Assembly (NCBI RefSeq): GCF_000721495.1
Contig: NZ_JOHY01000010.1
Coordinates: forward strand, 101,526 to 165,525
DNA: 64,000 nt
DNA from: Streptomyces sp. NRRL F-5123
GTDB taxonomy: Bacteria > Actinomycetota > Actinomycetes > Streptomycetales > Streptomycetaceae
Direction of reading: 5' to 3'
In this document: positions 43,441-51,289 of the stretch, piece after piece
Position numbering within the stretch: position 1 is the stretch's first letter
How the letters are laid out: the number at the start of each line of letters is the position of its first letter
Translations under genes and position numbers: made by a program
The notes under the pieces: generated by a model
What the model saw: only the letters and a program-made list of their open reading frames with translations
The model's database searches: none
What the model was told of the DNA's origin: nothing

Positions 43441-44327
43441 GCGCGCGGGAACTGGACGCGGCCGGCATCCACGACCCCCTCCTCCGCGACGCCTACGGCC
43501 ACTGCGAAGCGCGCCTGCTCCACCACAACCACGCGGCACACGCGGGCAGCCGCGCCCTGATGGCACCGGCGAAACGCCCGTACTGGGACGCGATCATGGC
43601 CTTCTGCGGCCACGCGGACGACCTGGCGGACGCCCGGGACAGCTCCCCGGAGCAACGGCGCCACGACTTCGACGCGTTCGTCGCCGACTTCGACCGGACC
43701 CTGGCAGCCGATCCGGCTCCGGCGCCCGCGGCGCAGCCGGCGTCCCTGGTCTGCACGGCGTTCGCGGACTTCGTACGCACCTGGCAGATCCCCGGCCACA
43801 GCCTCCGCCAGGCCCAACGGGCCGTACGGGAGGACATGGCCGTACGGGAGTACCGCACGACCGCCGAACTGGACCGCTACATCGCGGGCGTGAGCGGCCA
43901 GCCCGCCCTCTGGCTCGCCGACCTCTTCGGCACCGCCGACACCGCCGACCGTACGGCGGCCCGCGACGCGGCGGTCTCCCTGGGCGTGAGCCTGCAGATC
44001 CTGGACAACCTCACGGACGTCCCCGAGGACCTGCACCTCGGCAAGCTCTACCTCCCGCTGGACGACCTGTCGCGCTGCGGGCTGACCCGCGCGGACGTCG
44101 AGGAGGCGGTCGCCGGCAGGCACAGCACCGCCCCGCTGCGCCGCCTCGTCGCCCTGCACACCCAACGCGCCCGCGACCACCTCTCCCAGGGTGAGGCGTG
44201 GCCCGGCCTGGCCCACCCCGCGAGCCGCGACTTCGTACAGGCCATGGTGTCCCAGACCCGCCAGGCGACCGAGCTCCTCGAATCGGCGGACTACGACCTG
44301 TTCGTCCTGTCGGCCACCGCCGCCTGA
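43437..44327 (+). CDS. Squalene/phytoene-synthase-like prenyltransferase (DmtC-type)
   Basis: A 296-residue protein of the trans-isoprenyl diphosphate synthase, head-to-head group. The two Asp-rich motifs are DDLADARD (61-68) and DNLTDVPED (190-198), with the typical GKLYLPLDDL after the second. It is shorter than a true phytoene synthase, and no carotenoid genes are near. In drimentine clusters this kind of enzyme farnesylates the indole C3 of a Trp-containing cyclodipeptide, and that role is inferred here. The GTG start at 43437 overlaps the CDPS stop (GTGA), so the two are coupled. It ends the rightward operon. Confidence 0.88.
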   Translation: MSARELDAAGIHDPLLRDAYGHCEARLLHHNHAAHAGSRALMAPAKRPYWDAIMAFCGHADDLADARDSSPEQRRHDFDAFVADFDRTLAADPAPAPAAQPASLVCTAFADFVRTWQIPGHSLRQAQRAVREDMAVREYRTTAELDRYIAGVSGQPALWLADLFGTADTADRTAARDAAVSLGVSLQILDNLTDVPEDLHLGKLYLPLDDLSRCGLTRADVEEAVAGRHSTAPLRRLVALHTQRARDHLSQGEAWPGLAHPASRDFVQAMVSQTRQATELLESADYDLFVLSATAA

Positions 44328-44358
44328 CGCCCGGGTGGGCCCCGACCCGATCACAGCA

Positions 44359-45147
44359 CTAGCTCCGCGCCGCCCGCCAGGTGAGGGCGCGGAACGGGAG
44401 GTCGAAGGCGTCGTCGGGGCCGATGCCGAGCTGCGCGCAGAGCGTGTCCCGGGCTCGGGCCAGCAGCGCCCGGCGCTCCTGCTCGGGGAGCAGGATGACG
44501 CGGCTGTACGTGCCGAGCAGCGCCGCCGCCTCGGCCGGGGTGGTGCGGCGGGTGGTGGTGAAGGCGGCGTGCTCCAGCGCGCCGAAGGGCGAGTCCGGGG
44601 TCTCCAGCGCCGTGCGCAGCAGCTCCCCGCGACGGGCCCAGCGCTCCGTGGGGGCCGGCTGGCCGCCGGTGCCGCCGAGCCCGCTCGACCAGCGGTCCAC
44701 CCAGTCGACGCCGCGGTCGATGCCGTTCCAGACGATGCCCAACCGCCCGCCGCTCCGCAGCACGCGAGCGATCTCGGGTACGGCCCGGCCGGTGTCGAAC
44801 CAGTGCCACGCCGAGGAGACGATCACCGCGTCCACGGCCGCGTCCGGCAACGGGATCGACTCCGCGCTGCCGCGTCGTACGTCGGCGTCCGGAAGCCGCT
44901 CGGCGAGCACCGCCCGCATCCGGTCGTCCGGCTCGACCGCGTACACCTCCGGCACGCGGGGCGCCAGCAGCGCCGTGAGGGTGCCGGCACCGGCCGCCAG
45001 GTCGAGAACGGCGGACGCGCCCTCGGGCAGCATCCAGCCGACCGCCTCTTCCTGCGGAGCCGGGCGCAGCCGCCCGTAGTCCTCGGCGACCCGCCCGAAG
45101 GCGGCGGCGCGCTCCGGAGGGAAAGGTGAGGGCGAGGAAGTGGCCAT
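44359..45147 (-). CDS. Class I SAM-dependent methyltransferase
   Basis: A 262-residue methyltransferase of the Methyltransf_11 type. SAM motif I is LDLAAGAGTLTALLA, followed by VYAVEPDDRM, then AWHWFDTGRAVPEIARVLRSGG. It is the UbiE/SmtA-like group found widely in streptomycetes with unknown substrates. The ATG at 45147 has GGAGG about ten bases upstream. It converges with the prenyltransferase gene 31 bp away, so it is probably outside the cyclodipeptide operon, though its position leaves a role possible. Confidence 0.85.
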   Translation of the reverse strand: MATSSPSPFPPERAAAFGRVAEDYGRLRPAPQEEAVGWMLPEGASAVLDLAAGAGTLTALLAPRVPEVYAVEPDDRMRAVLAERLPDADVRRGSAESIPLPDAAVDAVIVSSAWHWFDTGRAVPEIARVLRSGGRLGIVWNGIDRGVDWVDRWSSGLGGTGGQPAPTERWARRGELLRTALETPDSPFGALEHAAFTTTRRTTPAEAAALLGTYSRVILLPEQERRALLARARDTLCAQLGIGPDDAFDLPFRALTWRAARS

Positions 45148-45297
45148 GGCTCGGGTGCCTCCGTCGGGTCGGACGTCCACCCGGCAGTAGATCACGCCCC
45201 CCGGTCACAGCCCCGCACCCGTCCGGGAACGTGACCCCGCCCCCGCCGCCGGGTCAGCGGCGGAGGCCGGCCCCGGGAGTGCACTCCACGGCGGCCC

Positions 45298-45915
45298 TCA
45301 CGCGCCCGCCACCGGCACGAGGATGCCGGCTTCGGGCGTCGGCCGTTCGGCCTCGTCCACGATGAGGGCCGCGACGGTGGCGCGCGAGGCGTGCGGCGGC
45401 AGGAAGGGCTTGGGGTACTGCGCCAGGGGTACGTTGCGGCGGGCCGCGCTGACGTCCCCGACCCACAGGTCGGGCGCGTGGAAGACGGTGGCGCCGCTCT
45501 CCAGGACGATCGCGTCGGCCGCGGCCTTCTCCGCCAGCTCCTTGCCGACGAACATCTTCATCACCGCCTGGTAGATGCCTCCTCCGGCGCCGGTCGACAG
45601 TCCCGAACCCAGCGCGCCGAGCCACAGGGTGCGGACGGGCAACGCCGCCAGGATCCGCGCGCCCGCCACCAGGGCGCCCGGGCCGTCGCCCTTGCTGATG
45701 CCGAGCGCGGACACGACGACGTCCACATCGCCCAGGTCCGGGAAGGACCGCGGCCCGGTCACGTCCGCCTCGCGGACCTCGACCCCGCCCCGTGCGGGCT
45801 GGACGTACTTCTGCGGGCTGCGGACGAGCGCGACTGCCTCGTGGCCCCGTTCGACCGCCTGGTCCACGACCAGGCGCCCGACCCGGCCGGTCGCGCCGAG
45901 AACTGCGATGCGCAT
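45298..45915 (-). CDS. NAD(P)H-binding SDR-like protein (NmrA/YwnB type)
   Basis: A 205-residue atypical short-chain dehydrogenase. The N-terminal Rossmann motif is AVLGATGRVGRLVVDQA, and the VSALGISKGDG segment is typical of the NAD(P)H-binding PF13460 group. The usual YxxxK catalytic pair is absent, as in this branch. It may act as a flavin reductase-like or redox-sensing protein. It is divergent from the TetR gene, and direct repeats between them are the probable operator. The ATG at 45915 is the first in-frame start at the fold. Confidence 0.85.
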   Translation of the reverse strand: MRIAVLGATGRVGRLVVDQAVERGHEAVALVRSPQKYVQPARGGVEVREADVTGPRSFPDLGDVDVVVSALGISKGDGPGALVAGARILAALPVRTLWLGALGSGLSTGAGGGIYQAVMKMFVGKELAEKAAADAIVLESGATVFHAPDLWVGDVSAARRNVPLAQYPKPFLPPHASRATVAALIVDEAERPTPEAGILVPVAGA

Positions 45916-45930
45916 GACGACTCCACTAAC

Positions 45931-45969
45931 TGAACAAGTGTTGGTGAACTTGAGTGAACACCTGTTGGT
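45931..45969. promoter_or_regulatory. TetR-type operator repeats between SDR and TetR genes
   Basis: TGAACAAGTGTTGGT (45931-45945) and TGAACACCTGTTGGT (45955-45969) are direct repeats 24 bp apart. Each contains a palindrome AACA-N2-TGTT. They lie 16 bp upstream of the SDR start and about 90 bp before the TetR gene, a standard place for a repressor to control both. Binding is inferred. Confidence 0.6.
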
Positions 45970-46055
45970 CAGAGGTGTCAAGCCGTACGGCCCGGGCGCC
46001 CGAGCGGCGCCGAAAGGTAAGGTGAACGCCCGTTGCCGACGAGGAGGAGCCGGGT

Positions 46056-46712
46056 ATGGCCGGGGAGCAGGCCCCGCGTCGCCGACGCAACCCCCGAGGT
46101 CAGGGGCAGACGCTCAAGGCCGAACTGGTCGAGGCCGCCGCCCGGCTGCTGGCCACCCTCGACCGACCGGAGACGTTGACCCTGCGGCAGGTCGCCCGGG
46201 AGGTCGGCGTCGCGCCCGCCAGCATCTACAGCCACTTCCCCGACCTCGGCGCCCTGATCCAGCACGTGCTGCGACTGCGGTTCGCCGAGCTGGCCCGGCT
46301 GATGGACGAGGCGGCGGCACGGACCGCCGACCCCCTGGACGACCTCGTCGCCCGCTGCGCCGCCTACGCGCGCTGGGGGGTCGAGCACCCCGGGGAGTAC
46401 CGCACGCTCTTCGGAGGCCGCATGCCGGCCGAACTCGTCCCCCTCCAGGCGTACGGCGCCGGCGAGGCCCTCCTGGGCTCCGTCATCACGTCACTGGCCG
46501 ACGTCCGGCAGCGCGGCGGTGAGCGGTCCGGCCCCGAGCGGCAATGGCAGAACGGGCTGCTCCTGTGGACCGCGCTGCACGGTCTCGTCGCCCTCTACAA
46601 CGACCACGGCGCCATCCCCTGGCCGCCGCTGGACACCCTCGTCGCCGACGTCCTCGCCCTCCACACGGGCGAGCCGGCCGAAGAGATCTCGGCGCGTCTC
46701 CCGGCGGGATGA
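46056..46712 (+). CDS. TetR/AcrR-family regulator
   Basis: A 218-residue regulator. The N-terminal DNA-binding region is RRNPRGQGQTLKAELVEAAARLL followed by LTLRQVAREVGVAPASIYSHFPDL. The C-terminal part resembles the TetR_C_13-type ligand domain (GVEHPGEYRTLFGG, LLLWTALHGLVALY). It is divergent from the SDR-like gene, with paired operators between, so it likely represses that gene. The inducer is unknown. The 267 bp after it (46713-46979) hold no gene that can be supported. Confidence 0.9.
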   Translation: MAGEQAPRRRRNPRGQGQTLKAELVEAAARLLATLDRPETLTLRQVAREVGVAPASIYSHFPDLGALIQHVLRLRFAELARLMDEAAARTADPLDDLVARCAAYARWGVEHPGEYRTLFGGRMPAELVPLQAYGAGEALLGSVITSLADVRQRGGERSGPERQWQNGLLLWTALHGLVALYNDHGAIPWPPLDTLVADVLALHTGEPAEEISARLPAG

Positions 46713-46979
46713 CCCCGGTGGGCCCGGGGCCCGCGGGACGCCCACCCGCAGGGCCCGGGCATCACCCTGAACCGCACCCTCCCCGCGGCCGAGACCGCCC
46801 GGACTTCACGGGGCCGCTCCTCCTCACCGTACGGCGGCCCTCCTGCCACAGCCTGCCGCCGCGTCCCGGGTGGCACGAACGGCTCAAACGGGTCACTCTC
46901 GTTCATGTACGGGGAGTGGGCCGTCCGAGCGACCGGCCGGCCCCGTTCGACGCCACCGCCGAACCCCATGGAGGTCGCC

Positions 46980-47339
46980 ATGTCCACGCTGGCCTGGGAA
47001 CAAGGAGGCGTGATCAACGCCAGCTACTCCGCCGGAGGCCTCGGCGCGCCGTACGGCGTGTATCCCACCGAGACCGTGCACATCCAGGTCGACAAGGTCC
47101 CCATCCCGCCCCCTCCTGACGGCTGGGCGGTGCACGTCCATGTGGGGCTCGCCCTCGTCAAGGCCGAGTCCGCAGAGATCGGGATCATGTCCGCCACCAA
47201 GGTGGGCCTCGGACCGGATGTGACCTTCGACCCCTGGGAAACAGCCGCCTACGGCCAGATCCTGGGATTCACCGTGGGCGCCGACGTGACGAACGGCGCC
47301 ATGCGGGGCTGGTGGTACTGGCAGCTGTGGCAGTGGTGA
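46980..47339 (+). CDS. Hypothetical protein (119 residues)
   Basis: The ATG at 46980 follows GGAGG exactly, so translation is likely. The protein is Gly/Val-rich with no membrane segment or signal, and it ends in an unusually Trp-rich tail (GWWYWQLWQW). No family is recognised. A longer start at 46905 exists but lacks a ribosome site. It is followed by a 100-bp gap containing a fragment of a PIN-domain gene. Possibly a small secreted-by-other-means or phage-like protein; no function can be given. Confidence 0.5.
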   Translation: MSTLAWEQGGVINASYSAGGLGAPYGVYPTETVHIQVDKVPIPPPPDGWAVHVHVGLALVKAESAEIGIMSATKVGLGPDVTFDPWETAAYGQILGFTVGADVTNGAMRGWWYWQLWQW

Positions 47340-47370
47340 CCGACGAAGCTGCCCCGGGGCGGTCGGGCGG

Positions 47371-47409
47371 CGTATTGCGCGTCGTAGGCGCTCAGGTCGG
47401 CGTGGAGCT
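47371..47409 (-). pseudogene. Fragment of a VapC/PIN-domain gene
   Basis: A 39-bp stretch is identical at 36 of 39 positions to 56340-56378 inside the vapC gene at 56230. It encodes the residues LHADLSAYDAQYA, matching LHANVSAYDAQYV of that PIN domain. No start, stop or further similarity is seen around it. It is either a short duplication or the last remains of a second PIN-domain toxin gene. Confidence 0.5.
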
Positions 47410-47448
47410 CTGCCCGAACTGACCGTGCTGGACCGGCCCGCCTGAGGC

Positions 47449-48339
47449 CTACCGCCCGGACACCTCCCTGAGGGCGGCCAGCAGCCCGCCGAGCGCCGGC
47501 TGGGCCGACGGGGCCTCCCGTACGGCGGCGTGGATGGCCCGGCCCGGCTCCGGGTGCCGCACCGCGCGTACGACCACCCCGGGGTGGCGGTTCGTCAGCC
47601 CCATGGCCGGGATCAGACCGACCCCGAGCCCCGCGGCGACAAACCCCTGCGCGGTGGCGTAGTCCTCGCTCTCCGCCACGAAGTCGGGGCTGAAACCCGC
47701 CGCGGCGCAGCCCTCGACCACCGCGTCCAGGCACGGGCCGGGCCGGTCGCTGCGCACCCAGGGCTCGTCGGCGAGGTCCGCGAGGTCCAGGACCTCCTCG
47801 GCGGCCAGTCGGTGACCCAACGGCAGCACCGCGCGGTAGGGGTCGTCCAGCAGATGGACGAAGCGGACGCCCTCATGGGTCCGCCCGCGCGGCCGGACCA
47901 CCAGGGCGAGGTCGGCCCGGCCCTGGACGACATCGGGCAGCGGATCCTCGGGGTCGGTCATTCTGAGGTCGACCCGGATGCCGGGGTGCTGCTGCCTCAG
48001 CTGGGCGAGCGCGGGTGCGATCAGGCTCGCACCCGCCGTGGCGAAGTAGCGGATCGACAGCAGACCGGTGCGCCCGGAGCGCAGATCGGCCAGTGCGGTC
48101 TCCGCCTCGGCCACGTGCCTGCTGATGACGGCCGCGTGCTCGCTGAGCAGCCGGCCGGCCTCGGTCGGCCGCACCCCGCGGCCGACCCGCTCCAGCAGCG
48201 GCAGCCCGGCCTGCCGCTCCAGCGCCGCCACCTGCTGGCTGACCGCGGAGGGGGTGTAGCCCAGGTTCGTCGCCGCGGCGGTGATCGACCCGCTGGTGAC
48301 CACGGCGCGGAGGACCTGCATGCGTCGCACATCAATCAT
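47449..48339 (-). CDS. LysR-family transcriptional regulator
   Basis: A 296-residue LysR regulator. The helix-turn-helix lies at residues 10-40 (VVTSGSITAAATNLGYTPSAVSQQVAALERQAGLPLL). The ligand domain follows from about 90 (LLSIRYFATAGASLIAPAL). The ATG at 48339 begins the canonical MIDVRRMQVLRAV; the longer frame to 48408 is not needed. It is divergent from the EamA transporter 117 bp away, a common arrangement in which LysR controls the exporter. The inducer is unknown. Confidence 0.92.
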   Translation of the reverse strand: MIDVRRMQVLRAVVTSGSITAAATNLGYTPSAVSQQVAALERQAGLPLLERVGRGVRPTEAGRLLSEHAAVISRHVAEAETALADLRSGRTGLLSIRYFATAGASLIAPALAQLRQQHPGIRVDLRMTDPEDPLPDVVQGRADLALVVRPRGRTHEGVRFVHLLDDPYRAVLPLGHRLAAEEVLDLADLADEPWVRSDRPGPCLDAVVEGCAAAGFSPDFVAESEDYATAQGFVAAGLGVGLIPAMGLTNRHPGVVVRAVRHPEPGRAIHAAVREAPSAQPALGGLLAALREVSGR

Positions 48340-48456
48340 GCAGCAGAGCTTAAAGGTTGAGCCGAATCTTTTGCTTGTCCTGTTGCGAATCGGCCCGGCA
48401 CCATGCAAGCCGGGCCGGGCAAGTGGCAGCAGGAAGACAGCAGGGAGGCGGACGTG

Positions 48457-49587
48457 ATGGACGGCGGACGGGGCTCATCGGTGCGGATGGCCGCACTTGC
48501 GCTGCTGTGGGGATCGGCGTTCCTGTGGATCAAGATCGCACTCAACGGAGGACTCACCCCGTTCCAGATCGCCTTCGTCCGGTCGGCCCTCGGCGCGGCG
48601 GTCCTGCTCGCCCTGATGCACGCCGCGGGGCAGCGGCTCCCGCGCGACCGGGCCGTCTGGGGGCATCTGGTGGTGGCCGCCTTCTTCTGCAACACCCTGC
48701 CGTTCCTTGCGTTCGGCATCGGCGAGCAGACCGTCGACTCCGGCCTGGCCGGGGTGCTCCATGCGACCACCCCGCTGTGGTCCGTGCTCATCGGCACGGC
48801 CATCGGCACGGAACGCGGCATCGGCGCCGTCCGCCTGGGCGGGCTGCTGCTCGGCTTCGCCGGAACGCTGGTGATCTTCGGCCCCTGGCAGGGCACGGGC
48901 CCCCTGGGCGGCGGCGCACTCGCCCTGTTCGGGGCGGCGGCGAGCTACGCCGTCGGCTTCGCCTACATGGGGAGCCGGCTGACCGGGCGGGGAACCGCGC
49001 CGCTCGCCCTCTCCGCGGCCCAGCTCCTGGTCGCCACGGCACTGAGCGTCCCCGCACTGCCGGCCACCGGCGCCGCACCGGCCGGCACCGGTCTGCGGGC
49101 CGTACTCGCCGTCACCGTCCTCGGCATATGCAGCACCGGCCTGACCTTCTACCTCAACTACCGCCTGATCGCGGACGAGGGGGCCACCAGCGCGGCCACC
49201 GTCGGCTACCTGCTGCCGGTCGTCTCCGTCGCGCTCGGCGCGGCCGTCCTCGGGGAGCAGCTCGGCCCGCGGGTCGTCGCCGGGGCTGCCGTGGTGCTCG
49301 CCGGAGTCGCGGCCACCCGGTGGCGCAGCCGCCCGTCAGGATGCGCGACCTGCGCGCCCGGCCACGCGGGTGTGGACCGCCAGGCGGGTCGCCCGCCGGA
49401 AGCGCACGGACAAGAAGCCGTCACCCGTGACGGTGTGGAACAGACCACCGCCTCGCCGGCGAGGATGGTCCCCCGCACACCGTGCGTCGGACCCGGACAG
49501 GCGAGACACGTCCCAGCGCAGGACTCGAACAAAACTTCGCATAAATCACCACAAAATACCGTGCTGGCTCTTGACGAAATGGATTGA
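48457..49587 (+). CDS. EamA/DMT-family transporter with unusual C-terminal extension
   Basis: A 376-residue membrane protein with ten predicted helices in two EamA repeats; the second repeat ends near residue 290 (VVLAGVAATRWRSRP), the usual end of the family. About 80 further residues follow. They are hydrophilic and Cys/Pro/Ala-rich, and they cover AT-richer DNA that looks non-coding. A frameshift or altered 3' end may have added this tail. The ATG at 48457 (or GTG at 48454) has GGGAGG upstream. The transporter exports metabolites such as amino acids; the substrate is unknown. LysR is divergent. Confidence 0.85.
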   Translation: MDGGRGSSVRMAALALLWGSAFLWIKIALNGGLTPFQIAFVRSALGAAVLLALMHAAGQRLPRDRAVWGHLVVAAFFCNTLPFLAFGIGEQTVDSGLAGVLHATTPLWSVLIGTAIGTERGIGAVRLGGLLLGFAGTLVIFGPWQGTGPLGGGALALFGAAASYAVGFAYMGSRLTGRGTAPLALSAAQLLVATALSVPALPATGAAPAGTGLRAVLAVTVLGICSTGLTFYLNYRLIADEGATSAATVGYLLPVVSVALGAAVLGEQLGPRVVAGAAVVLAGVAATRWRSRPSGCATCAPGHAGVDRQAGRPPEAHGQEAVTRDGVEQTTASPARMVPRTPCVGPGQARHVPAQDSNKTSHKSPQNTVLALDEMD

Positions 49588-49676
49588 AGCTGCCACCTTG
49601 CCTCGGCAAGAGCCGTCGCCCACCGTGCCGTACCAGTGCTCAACCTCCCTACCGCGCAGCCTCCGGAGGCCCGCGA

Positions 49677-51062
49677 ATGAGCTCACGCCACGTCAACTTC
49701 ACTCTGCGCCGGCCCCACCGACCGGTCCAGGCTGCCTTGGTGCTGGCCCTGGCAGTCGGCGGCCTGAGCGGCGGGGTCGCGCCGGCCGCCGCCGGACCCG
49801 ATCCGGCCACCTCACCGACGACCCACGCCTCGGCCTCCCCCGGCCGGGTCGACTTCCACAAGTGGACGACCCTGGCCGACTTCACCTCCGGCAGCGGGAG
49901 CGGCGTCGAGGAACTGTCCGGTGACCGCACGGGCATCGACATCGCCGGCACCGTCGGATCCATCAGCTACAAGGACCCCTACCTGCATACGACCAATTCG
50001 TACGGCTACGCCACGTGGACCTCGCCGGTCCACCCGCTCGGGTTCGGCGCGACCGAGCTGGTCTCGTCGTGGAATGCGCAGACCCCCGCCGGAACGTGGA
50101 CGAAGGTCGAAGTGAACGCCACGATGGAGGACGGCGTACAGACCGGCTGGCTGGACATGGGCCACTGGGCGGCGCTGGACACCGACATCGCCCGGACCTC
50201 GGTGAGCCCCACGGCCGCTCCGTACGGTCGGGTCAGCACCGACACCTTCAACGCTTCTCCCGGGCACTCGGTCCACGCGTACCAGCTTCGCGCCACGCTG
50301 TACCGCCGGTCCGGCTCGACCGCGACGCCCAGGCTCTGGCAGCTCGCCGCGTTCGCCTCGCTCGTGCCCGCCCGCACATCCGTTGTCCCGAGTCCGCTCG
50401 GCGGCGCAGAGGGAATCGAACTGGCAGTACCGAAGTACTCCCAGCAGATCCACGCCGGCGAGTACAAGAAATACGGCGGCGGCGGGGACGCGTGGTGCAG
50501 CCCGACCTCGAGTGAAATGATCGACGAGTTCTGGGGCGCAGGACCCACAGCAGCCGACATGTCCTGGGTCGACCCGTCCTACGCCGACCCCAGTGTCGAC
50601 TACGCCGCGCGGGAGACGTACGACTATCTGTACCAGGGCACGGGCAACTGGCCGTTCAACGCCGGCTACGCCTCACACTTCGGTCTGGATGCCGAGGTCG
50701 TCCAGCTCCAGAGCACCGACGACCTGGAGCAACTGATCAAGGCCGGCATCCCGGTGGCGATCTCCGTCGCGTTCGACAACGGCGAGCTCACGGGAGCCGG
50801 CTACGGCACGGCCGGCCACCTCATGGTCGTCGACGGATTCACCCAGACCGGCGATTTCATCGTCAACGACCCGTTCTCCGCCTCCGACGCGCAGGTCCGC
50901 CACATCTACGCCCGCGGCCAACTGGAGAACATCTGGCTGCGTACCTACTGGACCCGGGCCAACGGTTCGACAGGCTACGGCTCCGGCGGCGTCGCCTACG
51001 TGATCACGCCGCACAGCTCGACGCTGCCCCCGGTCCTCGACCCGGCGAACCCCACCTGGTGA
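49677..51062 (+). CDS. Secreted C39-like peptidase
   Basis: A 461-residue exported protein. A signal peptide is evident (residues 15-40, AAAG end). Residues 60-235 form an accessory domain with aromatic beta-strand-like sequence. The last 220 residues form a papain-like C39_2 domain with Cys in GDAWCSPTSSEMI (C274), His in GHLMVVDGF (H381) and Asn/Asp in FIVNDPF (397-398). It probably cleaves extracellular proteins or peptides; the family includes bacteriocin-processing and wall-associated enzymes. The ATG at 49677 has CCGGAGG upstream. Confidence 0.88.
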   Translation: MSSRHVNFTLRRPHRPVQAALVLALAVGGLSGGVAPAAAGPDPATSPTTHASASPGRVDFHKWTTLADFTSGSGSGVEELSGDRTGIDIAGTVGSISYKDPYLHTTNSYGYATWTSPVHPLGFGATELVSSWNAQTPAGTWTKVEVNATMEDGVQTGWLDMGHWAALDTDIARTSVSPTAAPYGRVSTDTFNASPGHSVHAYQLRATLYRRSGSTATPRLWQLAAFASLVPARTSVVPSPLGGAEGIELAVPKYSQQIHAGEYKKYGGGGDAWCSPTSSEMIDEFWGAGPTAADMSWVDPSYADPSVDYAARETYDYLYQGTGNWPFNAGYASHFGLDAEVVQLQSTDDLEQLIKAGIPVAISVAFDNGELTGAGYGTAGHLMVVDGFTQTGDFIVNDPFSASDAQVRHIYARGQLENIWLRTYWTRANGSTGYGSGGVAYVITPHSSTLPPVLDPANPTW

Positions 51063-51065
51063 CAG

Positions 51066-51289
51066 CCCGGACCCACCGGTGGGGCGGGGTCACCGACTTG
51101 CCCGGCGGTCAGCACGAAGGCCACCGGCCTGCGGCGGTCGTCGGCGGCGAGGTGGATCTTCGTGGTCAGTCCGCCGCGGGACCGGCCGATGGCATGGTCG
51201 TGCGGCTCGTCGGCCGGGGCCCCTTTTTGTGGGCCCCGGCCGCGTGCCGATACGCGCGCACGCACGATCGTGGAGTCGACCGGGACGGC
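51066..51289 (-). pseudogene. Truncated IS5-family transposase remnant
   Basis: A 220-bp remnant of a DDE transposase. The minus strand reads HDHAIGRSRGGLTTKIHLAADD, then RRPVAFVLTAGQVGD, the well-known core of actinobacterial IS5-type transposases. An upstream piece (VDSTIVRA) is in another frame, so a frameshift is present. The element is cut at both ends, fills the gap between the C39 peptidase and the gamma-glutamyltransferase, and has no recognisable terminal repeats. Confidence 0.8.

Noticed and set aside
42942..44327. Longer start for the prenyltransferase
   Set aside because: The extra N-terminus overlaps the CDPS out of frame. The GTG at 43437 overlaps the CDPS stop, and the conserved region begins there.
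43437..44327. Carotenoid or hopanoid phytoene/squalene synthase
   Set aside because: No desaturase, cyclase or other carotenoid or hopanoid gene is present. The protein is fused by coupling to a CDPS, which fits a diketopiperazine prenyltransferase.
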